From: Candidatus Sysuiplasma acidicola
Lineage (GTDB): Archaea; Thermoplasmatota; Thermoplasmata; Sysuiplasmatales; Sysuiplasmataceae
Assembly: GCA_019721035.1 (NCBI GenBank)
Contig: JAHEAA010000005.1
Location: 1-64,000, forward strand
Length of the DNA stretch: 64,000 bases
Reading direction: 5' to 3'
The position numbers were made by a program, and so were the translations under genes. Under the pieces are notes generated by a model. It searched no databases. It was not told the origin of the DNA and saw only the letters and a program-made list of their open reading frames with translations. Every line of letters starts with the position of its first letter. Positions within the stretch are counted from its first letter, which is position 1. Below are positions 1-7,801 of this stretch, piece after piece.

Positions 1-39
1 CGCTTGTGTGACACATGGCGCATGACTTTCGAGGGTCCT

Positions 40-540
40 TTACCATTGAGATTCCTTTGCGAGAAAATCTGTTGGCGTTACTGCCTTAAATCCCTCATGG
101 GCATACTTGCTATTTACCATGGCTATTACTGCGTTTTCCCAAGTTACAATATAGTCTACTTTTCTTGCGAGAGCAATTGATATCAGGTACCAATCGTTTC
201 CCAAGCTTTTCAGGATCCCTTCATCGACTGTGAGGTGTGCGGTACTGACGGTATTCATATGTTCGAAAATAGCATTGAGTTTGCTTCGAACATAAGGTTC
301 TTGCAGACTGCCGAGTATCCTGAGCACCTCTGCCATTCTATTGTTGATTTGTTTGGCTCTTTCGATGATGTTGCCATCATTCTGGAATACGCGTTCAATT
401 TCCCCTCTCAGTGCGTCACAAGTGTAAGCGGTTATTAAGTCGCTTACCACCAGGTCGTACAGTCGTCTATTTGGACTTCTCCTATTCTTGGTGAGAATTC
501 CCGCGATGATTACATTTGAATCAATTACGACGGAAGTCAA
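40..540 (-). CDS. PIN-domain ribonuclease, probable VapC-like toxin
   Basis: The 166-residue protein opens with a hydrophobic strand followed by DSNV, the first acidic metal-binding position of PIN nucleases. An acidic position lies in the middle (LTVDEG) and the late VDYIVTWEN segment matches the C-terminal PIN strand. PIN proteins are Mg-dependent ribonucleases. As a VapC-type toxin it would cleave tRNA or other RNA in the cytoplasm. The start overlaps the stop of the upstream gene by four bases, so the two are probably translationally coupled, as in toxin-antitoxin pairs. Family membership is fairly clear. The toxin role is inferred from the gene pair; it could also be a housekeeping PIN nuclease. 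Confidence 0.75.
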   Translation of the reverse strand: MTSVVIDSNVIIAGILTKNRRSPNRRLYDLVVSDLITAYTCDALRGEIERVFQNDGNIIERAKQINNRMAEVLRILGSLQEPYVRSKLNAIFEHMNTVSTAHLTVDEGILKSLGNDWYLISIALARKVDYIVTWENAVIAMVNSKYAHEGFKAVTPTDFLAKESQW

Positions 541-1082
541 TCTTTCACTTCGAGTTTCTTCAAAAGTGATGTTGCTTGTACCAACTCATCTTCGCTTACA
601 TCGTGTTCTTTCAGGACCCTATGGAAGTATTCATCCACAACATCTTCACGCAACGCGGACTTTGTAGTGAAATCAGGGTATGCATCGTACACGGTCTTGA
701 TTAATTCGTCATAATTCATCCGATTATACTTTTCTTTGAACGTAATCAGCGATCGCTGTTTATCTCTATCGATTGTTCTCCAGGCTTCGGCACCTGCCTT
801 GAAGCCAGCCACGGTAAGTTCAATACGATCCCTGGAAACCAGGCCGGACCAGACAAGATCCTCTAAATCGTTTGATAGCTCTTTAGAGAATGGACCGTAC
901 CATCCGGGTTTGAATACGTAGTGCTCATCTGCGAATATGTCCCCGAATTTCTGCTCGTAGAGGAATATCTCCTTTTGCAAGTGTGTCTTTGTCGGAACCG
1001 GTTCATTATCCTTGAGCGACTTGCCCCTTGCAAATATGAACGCAAGGAGAGTTTTTGATGGTGTCACGTTCTTTCCAGCCAA
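537..1082 (-). CDS. Hypothetical protein, probable partner (antitoxin-like) of the PIN protein
   Basis: This 181-residue soluble protein has no membrane segment or signal peptide. Its N-terminal half contains a segment (GWYGPFSKELSNDLEDL) resembling the GPFS...L..DL..L signature of winged-helix and Panacea/DUF4065-like antitoxin proteins. The C-terminal half is charged and helical and ends in a Leu/Lys-rich tail. It is the first gene of a two-gene unit and overlaps the downstream PIN gene by four bases. That order is typical of antitoxin then toxin. The function is inferred from position and weak resemblance; I do not recognise the family with confidence. Confidence 0.5.
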   Translation of the reverse strand: MAGKNVTPSKTLLAFIFARGKSLKDNEPVPTKTHLQKEIFLYEQKFGDIFADEHYVFKPGWYGPFSKELSNDLEDLVWSGLVSRDRIELTVAGFKAGAEAWRTIDRDKQRSLITFKEKYNRMNYDELIKTVYDAYPDFTTKSALREDVVDEYFHRVLKEHDVSEDELVQATSLLKKLEVKD

Positions 1083-1546
1083 CCATTCACCAACTATCTA
1101 TTAAAGTATTTTCTGCCCAACTTTAGGATTGCAGATTTATAGGTGCTATGGAAAGAGGTGTATTTAATTGACGGTGTTCGATATTTGCCGTGATTGACTA
1201 TCCCATTTCACCGCCGGATTGCCAATTTTCACAGCATGCCATTGACTTTCTCCAGTTGGTGCAACAGGGTTATGAGCACATTAAGGTCAGTTAAGGGCAA
1301 CATTTCAGAATTTCTAAATGCCAGAGCTATTGACTATTGGCAACCTGTTTCGGACCACTGCAAGAATTTATTCTTGGGTTATGAGCTCAACTGCCGGGGG
1401 GGTTCGATCCCAAAGCATTGGTTTGGTTGTCCAGCTCAATAACTGTGCCAATATTTGAATAAAATATATGCGCTGTAAGAAGATTCTCGGTAAGAAATCG
1501 GCAAATAGGAATGCAGTTATGGCCCATTATTGGAGTATTGGTGAAT
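1083..1546. other. Intergenic stretch with no supported gene
   Basis: About 460 bases lie between the PIN operon and the IS-flanking ORF. An 82-codon open frame (1194-1442, + strand) has no recognisable motif and is Cys/Trp-rich in an unlikely way, so I do not call it. A G-rich run near 1395-1402 sits beside a tRNA T-arm-like string, but no full cloverleaf can be folded. The stretch probably contains the promoter of the PIN operon at its left edge. Confidence 0.5.
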
Positions 1547-1738
1547 ATGAGCGGGTATGCGGAAGAGGACAGTAGGATTAAGGTGCTGTCAATTCTTCAA
1601 AGAAATAAGCTGGATGATAGCACTATAGCCTTTTTCACGTCATTGCCAAAAATGGGAACGGAGAGAAATGCGCAGAAGAGAATGGATAGAGTCAGGAGTT
1701 CAATTGAAAAAGCGGACAGTGTACCAGATCTGCTGTAA
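1547..1738 (+). CDS. Small hypothetical protein abutting the IS element
   Basis: A 63-residue reading frame begins at an ATG at 1547 (an alternative ATG at 1511 adds 12 residues). The predicted protein is charged and helical, with no membrane segment. Its last codons run into the proposed insertion point of the IS element, so the original C-terminus may have differed by a few residues. No family is recognised. It may be a small regulator or simply a chance frame. Confidence 0.25.
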   Translation: MSGYAEEDSRIKVLSILQRNKLDDSTIAFFTSLPKMGTERNAQKRMDRVRSSIEKADSVPDLL

Positions 1739-1764
1739 TTTCCTGATCCTGTACTTCCACTCTA
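1731..1764. repeat. Terminal inverted repeat of the IS element, transposase 3' side
   Basis: This segment pairs imperfectly with the reverse complement of 2949-2985. The inner 20 bases (1745-1764) match 16 of 20 positions with the complement of 2949-2968 by eye. The outer part shares TGCTGTAA with a short gap. Confidence 0.6.
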
Positions 1765-1770
1765 TTCACC

Positions 1771-2933
1771 TCAACTGTCTTCCAAGCTAAGATATTTTCT
1801 GCCTGTCATCCACTCCTCATTGATGTCCATAAGTATGGACACCGTCAGTCGCAGTAGCGACTGTTCACCCGGAAAGGCACCGACTTTCCGGGTTCTCCTC
1901 TTCAGCTCCAGGTTTATCCGCTCGAGCATGTTGGTTGTGCGCAACCGCCTCCAGTACTGCCTGGGAAATGAAGTGTAGTTGAACAATGAATCATGGTAAC
2001 GGTCAAGCATATCCGCCGCCTTCTCCAGTCCCAGGGAGAGAAGCCTCTCCCTGAATGCCGGAACAGACTCCGGGCTGTTCATTGCAGCCTTCATTTCATA
2101 GGACACCTCCGGCCAATGCCGTTTTGCCATTGTCTTCATAATGTTCCTCATGAAGTGTACATTACATGGCATAATTGCCATGCAGCACCTGTAAACGAGT
2201 GCTGCACAGCCTGCATTATGCCCCTGTGGCCGTCGGAGATGACCATCTTGACGCCATGAAGGCCTCTTGCCTTCAGTTCGTCAAAGTACCCTTCCCAGAG
2301 CAGTCCGTCTTCGCCGTCAGCGATCTTTGCACCTAGTATCTCCCTGTTGCCATCCGCCCTGATGCCGGCAACAACAAACAGTGCCTTTGAGACATATCTT
2401 GCTCCGTCCCTCACCTTGAAGTACGATGCATCGACTATGAGGAATGTAATCTCGTCATCGATTGGTCTGTCAAGGAACTGGTGAACGGCAACATCCAGTT
2501 CCTTTGCCATCCTCGACACGGTAGATGGCGATATGTTCTCTACGCCGAGCTGCTCCACGACACTGCGTACATCCCTTGTGGCAACGCCCTGGATGTACGA
2601 TTCCATGATGACACTGGTGAGCGCATTCTCGACTCTGGAATATGTTTCGAAGACCTTTGTCCTGAATGGAAACTCCCTCAGCTGCGGCTTGGACAGCTGA
2701 AGTAGTCCGTGTCTTGTCTTCAGTGTTCGTTCCCTGTATCCGTTCCTGTGTGCCCTTCTTCCCTTTCCCCTTACGTATCTGCCGGCACCGGACTGCTGTT
2801 CTGCTTCATGATCCATGACCTGATTGAGAAACCATGTCATGAGCTCGCGCATTCCCTGCTCATTGCTGTTCAGATACTCTGCTATTAAATCCCTGATATC
2901 CTTATTCTCTATGCCCTGTGCTTCCATTCTCAA
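1771..2933 (-). pseudogene. IS256-type transposase, split by a frameshift
   Basis: The N-terminal part (frame 2148-2933, 261 codons) and C-terminal part (frame 1771-2181, 136 codons) together give a full-length Mutator/IS256 DDE transposase of about 390 residues. The first part includes FLIVDASYFKVRDG (first catalytic Asp) and the VISDGHRGI motif (second Asp). The second part contains the conserved VHFMRN string and the late helical region with NMLERIN (catalytic Glu). The break lies inside the conserved C-x-VHxxRN motif, where the bases TACAT are duplicated in tandem (2158-2162 and 2163-2167 on the plus strand). Removing one copy restores CHVHFMRN. IS256 elements do not normally use programmed frameshifting, so this is most simply a disabled gene. 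Confidence 0.85.
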
Positions 2934-2948
2934 ACACTCCTAATGTTC

Positions 2949-2985
2949 AAGAGTGAAGGTACAGGGTCTATTGAAATTTACAGCA
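2949..2985. repeat. Terminal inverted repeat of the IS element, transposase 5' side
   Basis: This is the partner of 1731-1764, immediately upstream of the transposase start. Its complement contains GACCCTGTACC and, further out, TGCTGTAA. It would be the transposase-binding end. Confidence 0.6.
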
Positions 2986-3024
2986 AAAGGTGTACACGTC
3001 CCAGTGTACAGCTTTGTCTTTAAC

Positions 3025-3153
3025 TTCACAATGCAGCTGCGAGTAACATCTTGTAATCAGAATGCCGATTCGTACATGTGCCAGAATTCTCTTCGTAAAT
3101 CGTAATTTAGACATGGACTTAAACCCAAATAGGTTCAAATCCGGATGAGCCCA
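3025..3153. repeat. 129-bp direct repeat, copy 1
   Basis: This 129-base block is repeated in the same orientation at 4640-4768, with about 83% identity and no gaps when aligned by eye. The best-conserved core is the CAGAATGCCG...TTCGTACATGTGCCAGAAT stretch; both copies end in GATGAGCCCA. It lies just outside the IS end and upstream of the surface-protein genes. No reading frame is conserved between the copies, so it looks like a non-coding repeat, a former element end or a duplicated regulatory region. Confidence 0.8.
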
Positions 3154-3281
3154 TATTTATTGCCGTTCACTGTTCCGCTGAACGAATCCGGGCAACCTTC
3201 AAACTCAAAAGACCAACCTCGGGGTCAGCCTGTTCGCTACCGTCACAAGAGTACAACACTCTGATCACAGCATAAGACAGT

Positions 3282-3557
3282 ATGGATGGCATGGTCAAAG
3301 TCACGGGCCTGACCGACCAACCTATCTATGTTCAGCTTCAAAACGGGACCGAGGAGTGGCTACTCCTCGGCCAGCTCAACTTCACAATGAAGATCTTTGA
3401 TCCGCTCAACAACACTTGGCTGCCTGTCTACAACATAACTGCGCTTCACGGCAATTTCACGGTGTACGACGTATCTGCAGCACCAGTCTATCATGGCAGC
3501 ACTCTTGGAGGAGACTATATAGCAAACGGCATATTTCTTGACGACAAAATAGCTTGA
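3282..3557 (+). pseudogene. Fragment of a glycosylated surface protein
   Basis: The 91-residue frame has five or more N-glycosylation sequons (NGT, NFT, NNT, NIT) and beta-rich, aromatic composition typical of extracellular archaeal proteins, yet it has no signal peptide or membrane segment. An in-frame stop lies just nine bases upstream of the ATG. This suggests the 5' end has been lost, possibly through recombination at the adjacent 129-bp repeat. It may instead be a short intact protein exported by another route. The next gene downstream is also a surface protein. Confidence 0.4.
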
Positions 3558-3593
3558 TGGGATACCAAGGCGAGTAAAGAGAAGTTTGGGAAT

Positions 3594-4493
3594 ATGGGAC
3601 CTCCACTTCAGTCAGTACGGCCGCCAGAACTGGGTCGTGAAATTAGTCAAAAGGTCAAAGCAGTGGTAGTGGTAATCATGGTTGTCGCAGTGTCAGCCGT
3701 TGGTCTTGTCTCATATTACTGGGCAAGCAGAACGGTCTCGGTTACATTCGTGGAGTCAGGCCTGCCTGCCGGCAGCAACTGGTCTGTCTCGATGTTTAAC
3801 CCCACACAGGCTGTGGCCCAGCGCACGTCCAATTCCACAGTCGGCAACCCGTCCACCATAACAGTCAACGGTCTGGAAAAAGACACATGGTATGGCGTTG
3901 TGTTCAACTATCCCGGAGCCTATGCAGCTTATGCCAAATACTGGGGCAAAAACAACAGTATCTGGTGGGAGGAATACAACAAGCCGTTCTCATTCTGGCA
4001 GAACCCTTCTCAGCCCATAGGCATTAAAACCAACTCCAGCTCATCCACTTTGAAAATACTCTTCGATCCCTTCGTCAATGTGGGCTTCTCCTTGGCGTTT
4101 GTGCATCTCAATAACCAGACATACGGTATGTATGATGGAGGAGGTGTTGGAGCTGTCTCTACCAGTACTTCCGTACCGTTCGGACCGCAGCCTGTGAACG
4201 ACACCACGGTTGTTTATGGCTACGAATTCGCCCCTGGCACAGTGTTGCAAGGGAGTAATGGCACATTGCTCAACCTGACTGGCTCTTTCAATGTCACTCA
4301 GGTGAACCTCCAGTCGAATGTGACCGGAATATCGATAATTGGTATGAACCGTACTTTGCCCTGGCACGTCTACATGAGTCCAGTTGAGCCGGAGATCATC
4401 GAGATCAATGTTTATATTCCTCACGAACCTATAATCCAGGCAGTCCTCAATTTCACTCTAACTATTGAGGGCTGGAACCCGAATGGGCAATGA
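3594..4493 (+). CDS. Membrane-anchored extracellular protein with ESGLP-type repeat
   Basis: The 299-residue protein has one hydrophobic segment near residues 23-45 after a basic N-terminus, acting as an uncleaved anchor or signal, and an outward-facing remainder rich in Asn, Ser, Thr and aromatic residues with more than ten N-glycosylation sequons. Just after the anchor comes TFVESGLPAGSNWSVS, a beta-sandwich repeat signature that I recognise from Thermoplasmata surface proteins. No catalytic motif is seen. It is probably an S-layer-associated or adhesion protein of the cell envelope. It sits between two copies of a 129-bp direct repeat, suggesting a variable or mobile surface locus. Confidence 0.65.
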   Translation: MGPPLQSVRPPELGREISQKVKAVVVVIMVVAVSAVGLVSYYWASRTVSVTFVESGLPAGSNWSVSMFNPTQAVAQRTSNSTVGNPSTITVNGLEKDTWYGVVFNYPGAYAAYAKYWGKNNSIWWEEYNKPFSFWQNPSQPIGIKTNSSSSTLKILFDPFVNVGFSLAFVHLNNQTYGMYDGGGVGAVSTSTSVPFGPQPVNDTTVVYGYEFAPGTVLQGSNGTLLNLTGSFNVTQVNLQSNVTGISIIGMNRTLPWHVYMSPVEPEIIEINVYIPHEPIIQAVLNFTLTIEGWNPNGQ

Positions 4494-4906
4494 AGCCGCA
4501 GCAATAGATACCCCTTTGTTGATCAAATGTGAACTGTCGATATCGTGAGAGATGAATTAGCTATCCATCTTCGAGACAACTGGATATCTCAGTGGCATAT
4601 GCGTAGCAGAGCTCGGTAGTACACAGCATCGTCTGCAAATTCACAACACAACTGTTAGTGACATCTATCCATCAGAATGCCGCTTCGTACATGTGCCAGA
4701 ATCCTCTTCGTAAATAGTAATGCCGGTATGGACTTAAATCCGAATAGGTTCAATTCCTGATGAGCCCACTTCATTCTAAGAGCATGTTGCAGCACGCACC
4801 GCAGTCCAGCAGTTCCTGACCCGGGGCGTTGAAGGAGTGTTTGATTGTTACATGACGTGCATGATTATCTGAACACTTATATGTCGGATGGCGAATAGGT
4901 TGCAAA
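4494..4906. other. Non-coding stretch carrying repeat copy 2
   Basis: The stretch of about 410 bases downstream of the surface-protein gene contains the second 129-bp repeat at 4640-4768 and otherwise no open frame with recognisable content on either strand. Confidence 0.6.
4640..4768. repeat. 129-bp direct repeat, copy 2
   Basis: Same-orientation partner of 3025-3153, about 83% identical over the full 129 bases without gaps (107 matches counted by eye). The two copies bracket 1.5 kb holding the two surface-protein reading frames. Confidence 0.8.
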
Positions 4907-5533
4907 GTGCAAGATAAAACAGTGTGCAATACAGCTGGCTTCTGCACCGGGCTATTTTCATTGCTCGGGGCAGAAAATGACATTGGTAATAAGTCGACGC
5001 GAAAGAGTGCTTCAGATATCTCACTCACAGGAAAACTGGATTTCCCTGCCCCTTATTCCTATGCTCTGGACTGGAAAATGGACTATGACGGCATATTTTC
5101 GATCGTTAGGAAGGCAGTCAGGTATGTCATAAACAAGGAGCGCAGCGGACTCGGACTCATGCTCTCCGACCTTCCATCGGAACTCGGGGCATTCTGGGAA
5201 GTGGGCGGCAACTACATAGTGCTCAACGAAACACTCGTGGAATTGATGAGGAAGATGGCGAGATCAGCGCGCGAATTCAACTCCTACGTGTTTGTTGTCC
5301 TCGCTCACGAATATCTTCACGCTATCGGCTACATCGACGAGACAGACGTCAGGAGAGTAACAGCGGCCGTGACAAACAAGGCGATGGGAGAAGATCATCC
5401 GGCAGCCCTGATGGCTTCCGGAGATATGTGGGCAATGTACCCGTTCCTCAGACTGGCTGGAGATGGAAGGGGCAGGAATACGAGGATCGTGGGCAGATTC
5501 GACAGCGAATCAACAAGAACATACATCTGGTGA
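4907..5533 (+). CDS. Putative zinc metallopeptidase (HEYLH motif)
   Basis: The C-terminal half contains VVLAHEYLHAIGYIDE, matching the HExxH zinc-binding helix with a downstream acidic residue. This indicates a metal-dependent hydrolase, most likely a small peptidase. No signal peptide or membrane segment is clear, so a cytoplasmic location is likely. The frame can start at a GTG (4907, 208 residues) but the region before residue 57 is low in family-like character. An ATG at 5078 would give 151 residues starting just before the well-ordered part and may be the true start. No substrate can be named. It is transcribed away from the surface-protein locus and convergent with the cyclophilin gene. 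Confidence 0.6.
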   Translation: MQDKTVCNTAGFCTGLFSLLGAENDIGNKSTRKSASDISLTGKLDFPAPYSYALDWKMDYDGIFSIVRKAVRYVINKERSGLGLMLSDLPSELGAFWEVGGNYIVLNETLVELMRKMARSAREFNSYVFVVLAHEYLHAIGYIDETDVRRVTAAVTNKAMGEDHPAALMASGDMWAMYPFLRLAGDGRGRNTRIVGRFDSESTRTYIW

Positions 5534-5564
5534 TGGCATCTGCCTTTTCTCCACCAATTACAAT

Positions 5565-6026
5565 TCAGCCGGATTTGACAGTAGCCCTGTTTATAACGAC
5601 CTTTGAAACAGGCCGATCATTACTGTCCCTCTTCACGGCACTTATTGCTACTGCGACATCCATTCCTTCGGTAACTCTGCCAAAAACAGGGTGCTTGGAA
5701 TCCAGGAAATTATTGTCTGCCACATTTATGAAAAATTGACTTCCCCCGGTATTCGGCCCTGCATTTGCCATTGAAATCGTGCCTTTTGAATTCCTGTTTT
5801 TCCTCGAAAACTCATCTTTAATGCTGTAGCCAGGTCCGCCCCTGCCGGTTCCCGTAGGGTCTCCGCCCTGAATCATGAAACCAGGTATAACTCTGTGAAA
5901 GATGACGCCGTTGTAAAAGCCCTTCTCAGTCAGTGTTCTGAAGTTACCTGCGGTAACGGGCATTTCGCTCTCAAAGAGTTCGATAACAATCTTTCCCATC
6001 GTAGTTTCCAATATTACGCTGGACAT
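5565..6026 (-). CDS. Cyclophilin-type peptidyl-prolyl cis-trans isomerase
   Basis: The 153-residue protein (from the ATG at 6026; the open frame extends nine codons further) matches a small single-domain cyclophilin from end to end. Visible landmarks are VILETTMGKIVIELFE at the start, FHRVIPGFMIQGGDPTGTGRGG (catalytic Arg within FHR and the QGGD loop), and FFINVADNNFLDSKHPVFG. It catalyses proline cis-trans isomerisation during protein folding in the cytoplasm. It stands alone, convergent with the metallopeptidase gene. The later start is chosen because family members begin at this point. Confidence 0.93.
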   Translation of the reverse strand: MSSVILETTMGKIVIELFESEMPVTAGNFRTLTEKGFYNGVIFHRVIPGFMIQGGDPTGTGRGGPGYSIKDEFSRKNRNSKGTISMANAGPNTGGSQFFINVADNNFLDSKHPVFGRVTEGMDVAVAISAVKRDSNDRPVSKVVINRATVKSG

Positions 6027-6225
6027 TAGGATCGTCTGAGCATCGGACAACATATATCTAAACCATGCGGCCCACTATTTTTTTGTCCAGGCTGCTGTAG
6101 GAATGACATTATGTGCTGCCGTCATCTGGTTCAGACCGTGCAGCGCTGAAAGAGTGTGCCGGCACTGCAGCAGACAGAAGTACAAGCAAGCTGAATGATC
6201 CACGCCTGAAAGACAATCCTCCGGG

Positions 6226-6831
6226 CTAACTGCGCAGAATAATCCCATTGTTTTTCAGGAAGGCTACAAGACCTTCTGCATTCCGGAACAGATGCGATAC
6301 AATGCCTCGTCTTTCAGCAGCTGCAACATTCTCCGGTGCATCATCAACGAACAGACAGTCCTTCGCAGTTGTTCCTGAAACTTTGATGGCTGCATCGAAT
6401 ATCCTGCTATCCGGTTTTACGATACCTACAACATAGGAAAGAACGACCCCGTCAAACAGCCTGTCCATGCCGTAAGTGGTCTTCAGCATGGTCCATGTGT
6501 GTTCGGGCATGTTGCTCAGGGCGACAATTTTCACGCCACCCGCGTCCCTTGCCTGCTCCAGCACACTCCACACTTTCCTGTCTGGGATTATGCTCGAGTC
6601 CAGAATCGAAATGAATTCGCCTGCATCGATGTTTAATTCGAGTCTGTCCAAAACCCTCATGCAGAATTCACCTACGGTGATCCGGCCTTCATCGAACGCA
6701 ACGGCTTCCTCCCTCAAAATGAGGAAAGCTCTCAAATAATCTGTTCCGAACCGTCTGTTAAGCGTTTCAGACATTGTTGCATAGGCGTTCGAAACGCAAA
6801 CCCCGCCAATATCGGTAATTAGACACCTCAA
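6226..6831 (-). CDS. HAD-superfamily hydrolase
   Basis: The 201-residue protein begins with CLITDIGGVCVSN, the DxGGV version of HAD motif I seen in haloacid-dehalogenase and epoxide-hydrolase-N-like phosphatases. It continues with ALSNMPEHTW (motif II, Ser/Asn), a Lys in VVGIVKPDSRIF (motif III), and DCLFVDDAPENVAAA (motif IV). All residues for phosphoryl transfer through the first Asp are present except that the second motif I Asp is Gly. This is common in the dehalogenase-like branch. The substrate is unknown. It is a single gene with short flanks. Confidence 0.85.
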   Translation of the reverse strand: MRCLITDIGGVCVSNAYATMSETLNRRFGTDYLRAFLILREEAVAFDEGRITVGEFCMRVLDRLELNIDAGEFISILDSSIIPDRKVWSVLEQARDAGGVKIVALSNMPEHTWTMLKTTYGMDRLFDGVVLSYVVGIVKPDSRIFDAAIKVSGTTAKDCLFVDDAPENVAAAERRGIVSHLFRNAEGLVAFLKNNGIILRS

Positions 6832-6918
6832 AATAATATACCGGATCCGGCAAATAAACGGCGGAATATATACATTAATGCCGTATGAGCAAGCGAGAAT
6901 TAATGAGCAGCATGAGGA

Positions 6919-7689
6919 CTATTTTGCAGTATATCCGCCATCTGCAATCACTTCAGAACCTGTCATGAAAGATGATTCGTCGGACAGGAGGAATACAATC
7001 ACATTCGCAATTTCATCACTGCGACCCAGACGGCCAAGGGGATGCATACCTGCAACCATTGAATAAACGGCAGTCCTTTCTCCTAAGCTGTCCGCATAAT
7101 TCTGGACCATCGGCGTGTCTATGAATCCGGGATGAACAGAGTTGACGCGAATTCCGTGCTTGGCGTAGAGCAACGCATCCACTTTGGTCATCATTCTGAC
7201 AGCTCCCTTTGATGCATGATATGGAGGAACGTCCTCGCCACCAACTAGACCGTAAATCGACGAGAGGTTGACGATGGAGCCGCGATTGTTCCTTATCATA
7301 TATGGAAGGGCGTGCTTGGTGCAGAAAAATGTGCCTTTGACATTGACCGAGAACACTATGTCCCATTCCTCCTCTGTTAATTCGTGCGTAGGCTTGCTTG
7401 ACCCGCTTATGCCCGCATTGTTGACAAGGCCGTAAACCGGGCCGAGTTCCTTGTTGAGCCTGGTGAAGGTGCCGCTCACTTCCTTTTCGCGGCTCACATC
7501 CATATGATAGTAAGATGCGTGCCCGCCCTTTCCGACAATCTCACTGACGACATCTTTTCCTTCAGTATCCTTCACATCACACACCGCAACATATGCGCCT
7601 TCATCGGCGGCTCTGATAGCCGTAGCCTTCCCGATTCCAAGAGCGGCACCCGTCACAACAACAACTCGTTTGTCTAACCGGCCTGGCAA
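6919..7689 (-). CDS. Short-chain dehydrogenase/reductase
   Basis: A 256-residue classical SDR. It has the TGAALGIG nucleotide-binding loop near residue 13, an Asp at the end of strand 2 (VCDVKD) that favours NAD, the NNAGISG motif, and the Ser-Tyr-Lys active site (NLSSIYG, then YHASKGA). The C-terminus (SSFMTGSEVIADGGYTAK) is that of the FabG and glucose-dehydrogenase-like group. It would oxidise an alcohol or reduce a ketone in the cytoplasm. The substrate cannot be told from sequence. It is a monocistronic gene upstream of neither carbohydrate nor lipid genes. Confidence 0.88.
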   Translation of the reverse strand: MPGRLDKRVVVVTGAALGIGKATAIRAADEGAYVAVCDVKDTEGKDVVSEIVGKGGHASYYHMDVSREKEVSGTFTRLNKELGPVYGLVNNAGISGSSKPTHELTEEEWDIVFSVNVKGTFFCTKHALPYMIRNNRGSIVNLSSIYGLVGGEDVPPYHASKGAVRMMTKVDALLYAKHGIRVNSVHPGFIDTPMVQNYADSLGERTAVYSMVAGMHPLGRLGRSDEIANVIVFLLSDESSFMTGSEVIADGGYTAK

Positions 7690-7801
7690 AATAACACCAG
7701 ATTACCATGAACCATCGGAGACTAATAAGTTTCGCAAAACATTTTCGCTTTTCAAACTAATATGCACTTAACCCGCAAGCAAAATACATTCTGCCAAAAG
7801 A

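Larger units (their letters stand above)
1725..3001 (-). mobile_element. IS256-family insertion sequence (degenerate)
   Basis: The element carries one transposase region on the minus strand flanked by imperfect inverted ends: 1731-1764 on one side and the reverse complement of 2949-2985 on the other, sharing TGCTGTAA and CCTGTAC blocks. An 8-bp direct repeat, CAGTGTAC, occurs at 1717-1724 and again at 3002-3009, the size expected for an IS256 target duplication. The exact outer boundary is ambiguous because GTGTAC also appears in inverted orientation near both ends. The total of about 1.28 kb is near the lower end for the family. The transposase is frameshifted, so the copy is probably unable to move by itself. 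Confidence 0.7.

Noticed and set aside
1376-1425. tRNA-like strings (GAGCTCAACTG and GGTTCGATCCC) in the left intergenic region
   Set aside because: They resemble D- and T-arm pieces but no acceptor or anticodon stem can be formed, so I do not call a tRNA or remnant.
1194-1442. 82-codon plus-strand ORF
   Set aside because: No motif, odd composition, and no ribosome-binding signal.
2148-2181. Programmed ribosomal frameshift in the transposase
   Set aside because: There is no slippery run at the break; a simple TACAT duplication explains it, and IS256 elements use one continuous frame.
3131-3153. T-arm-like AGGTTCAAATCC at the end of the 129-bp repeat, as a tRNA-derived att site
   Set aside because: The flanking bases do not pair as a T stem, the second copy differs (TTCAATTCC), and there is no matching 5' acceptor.
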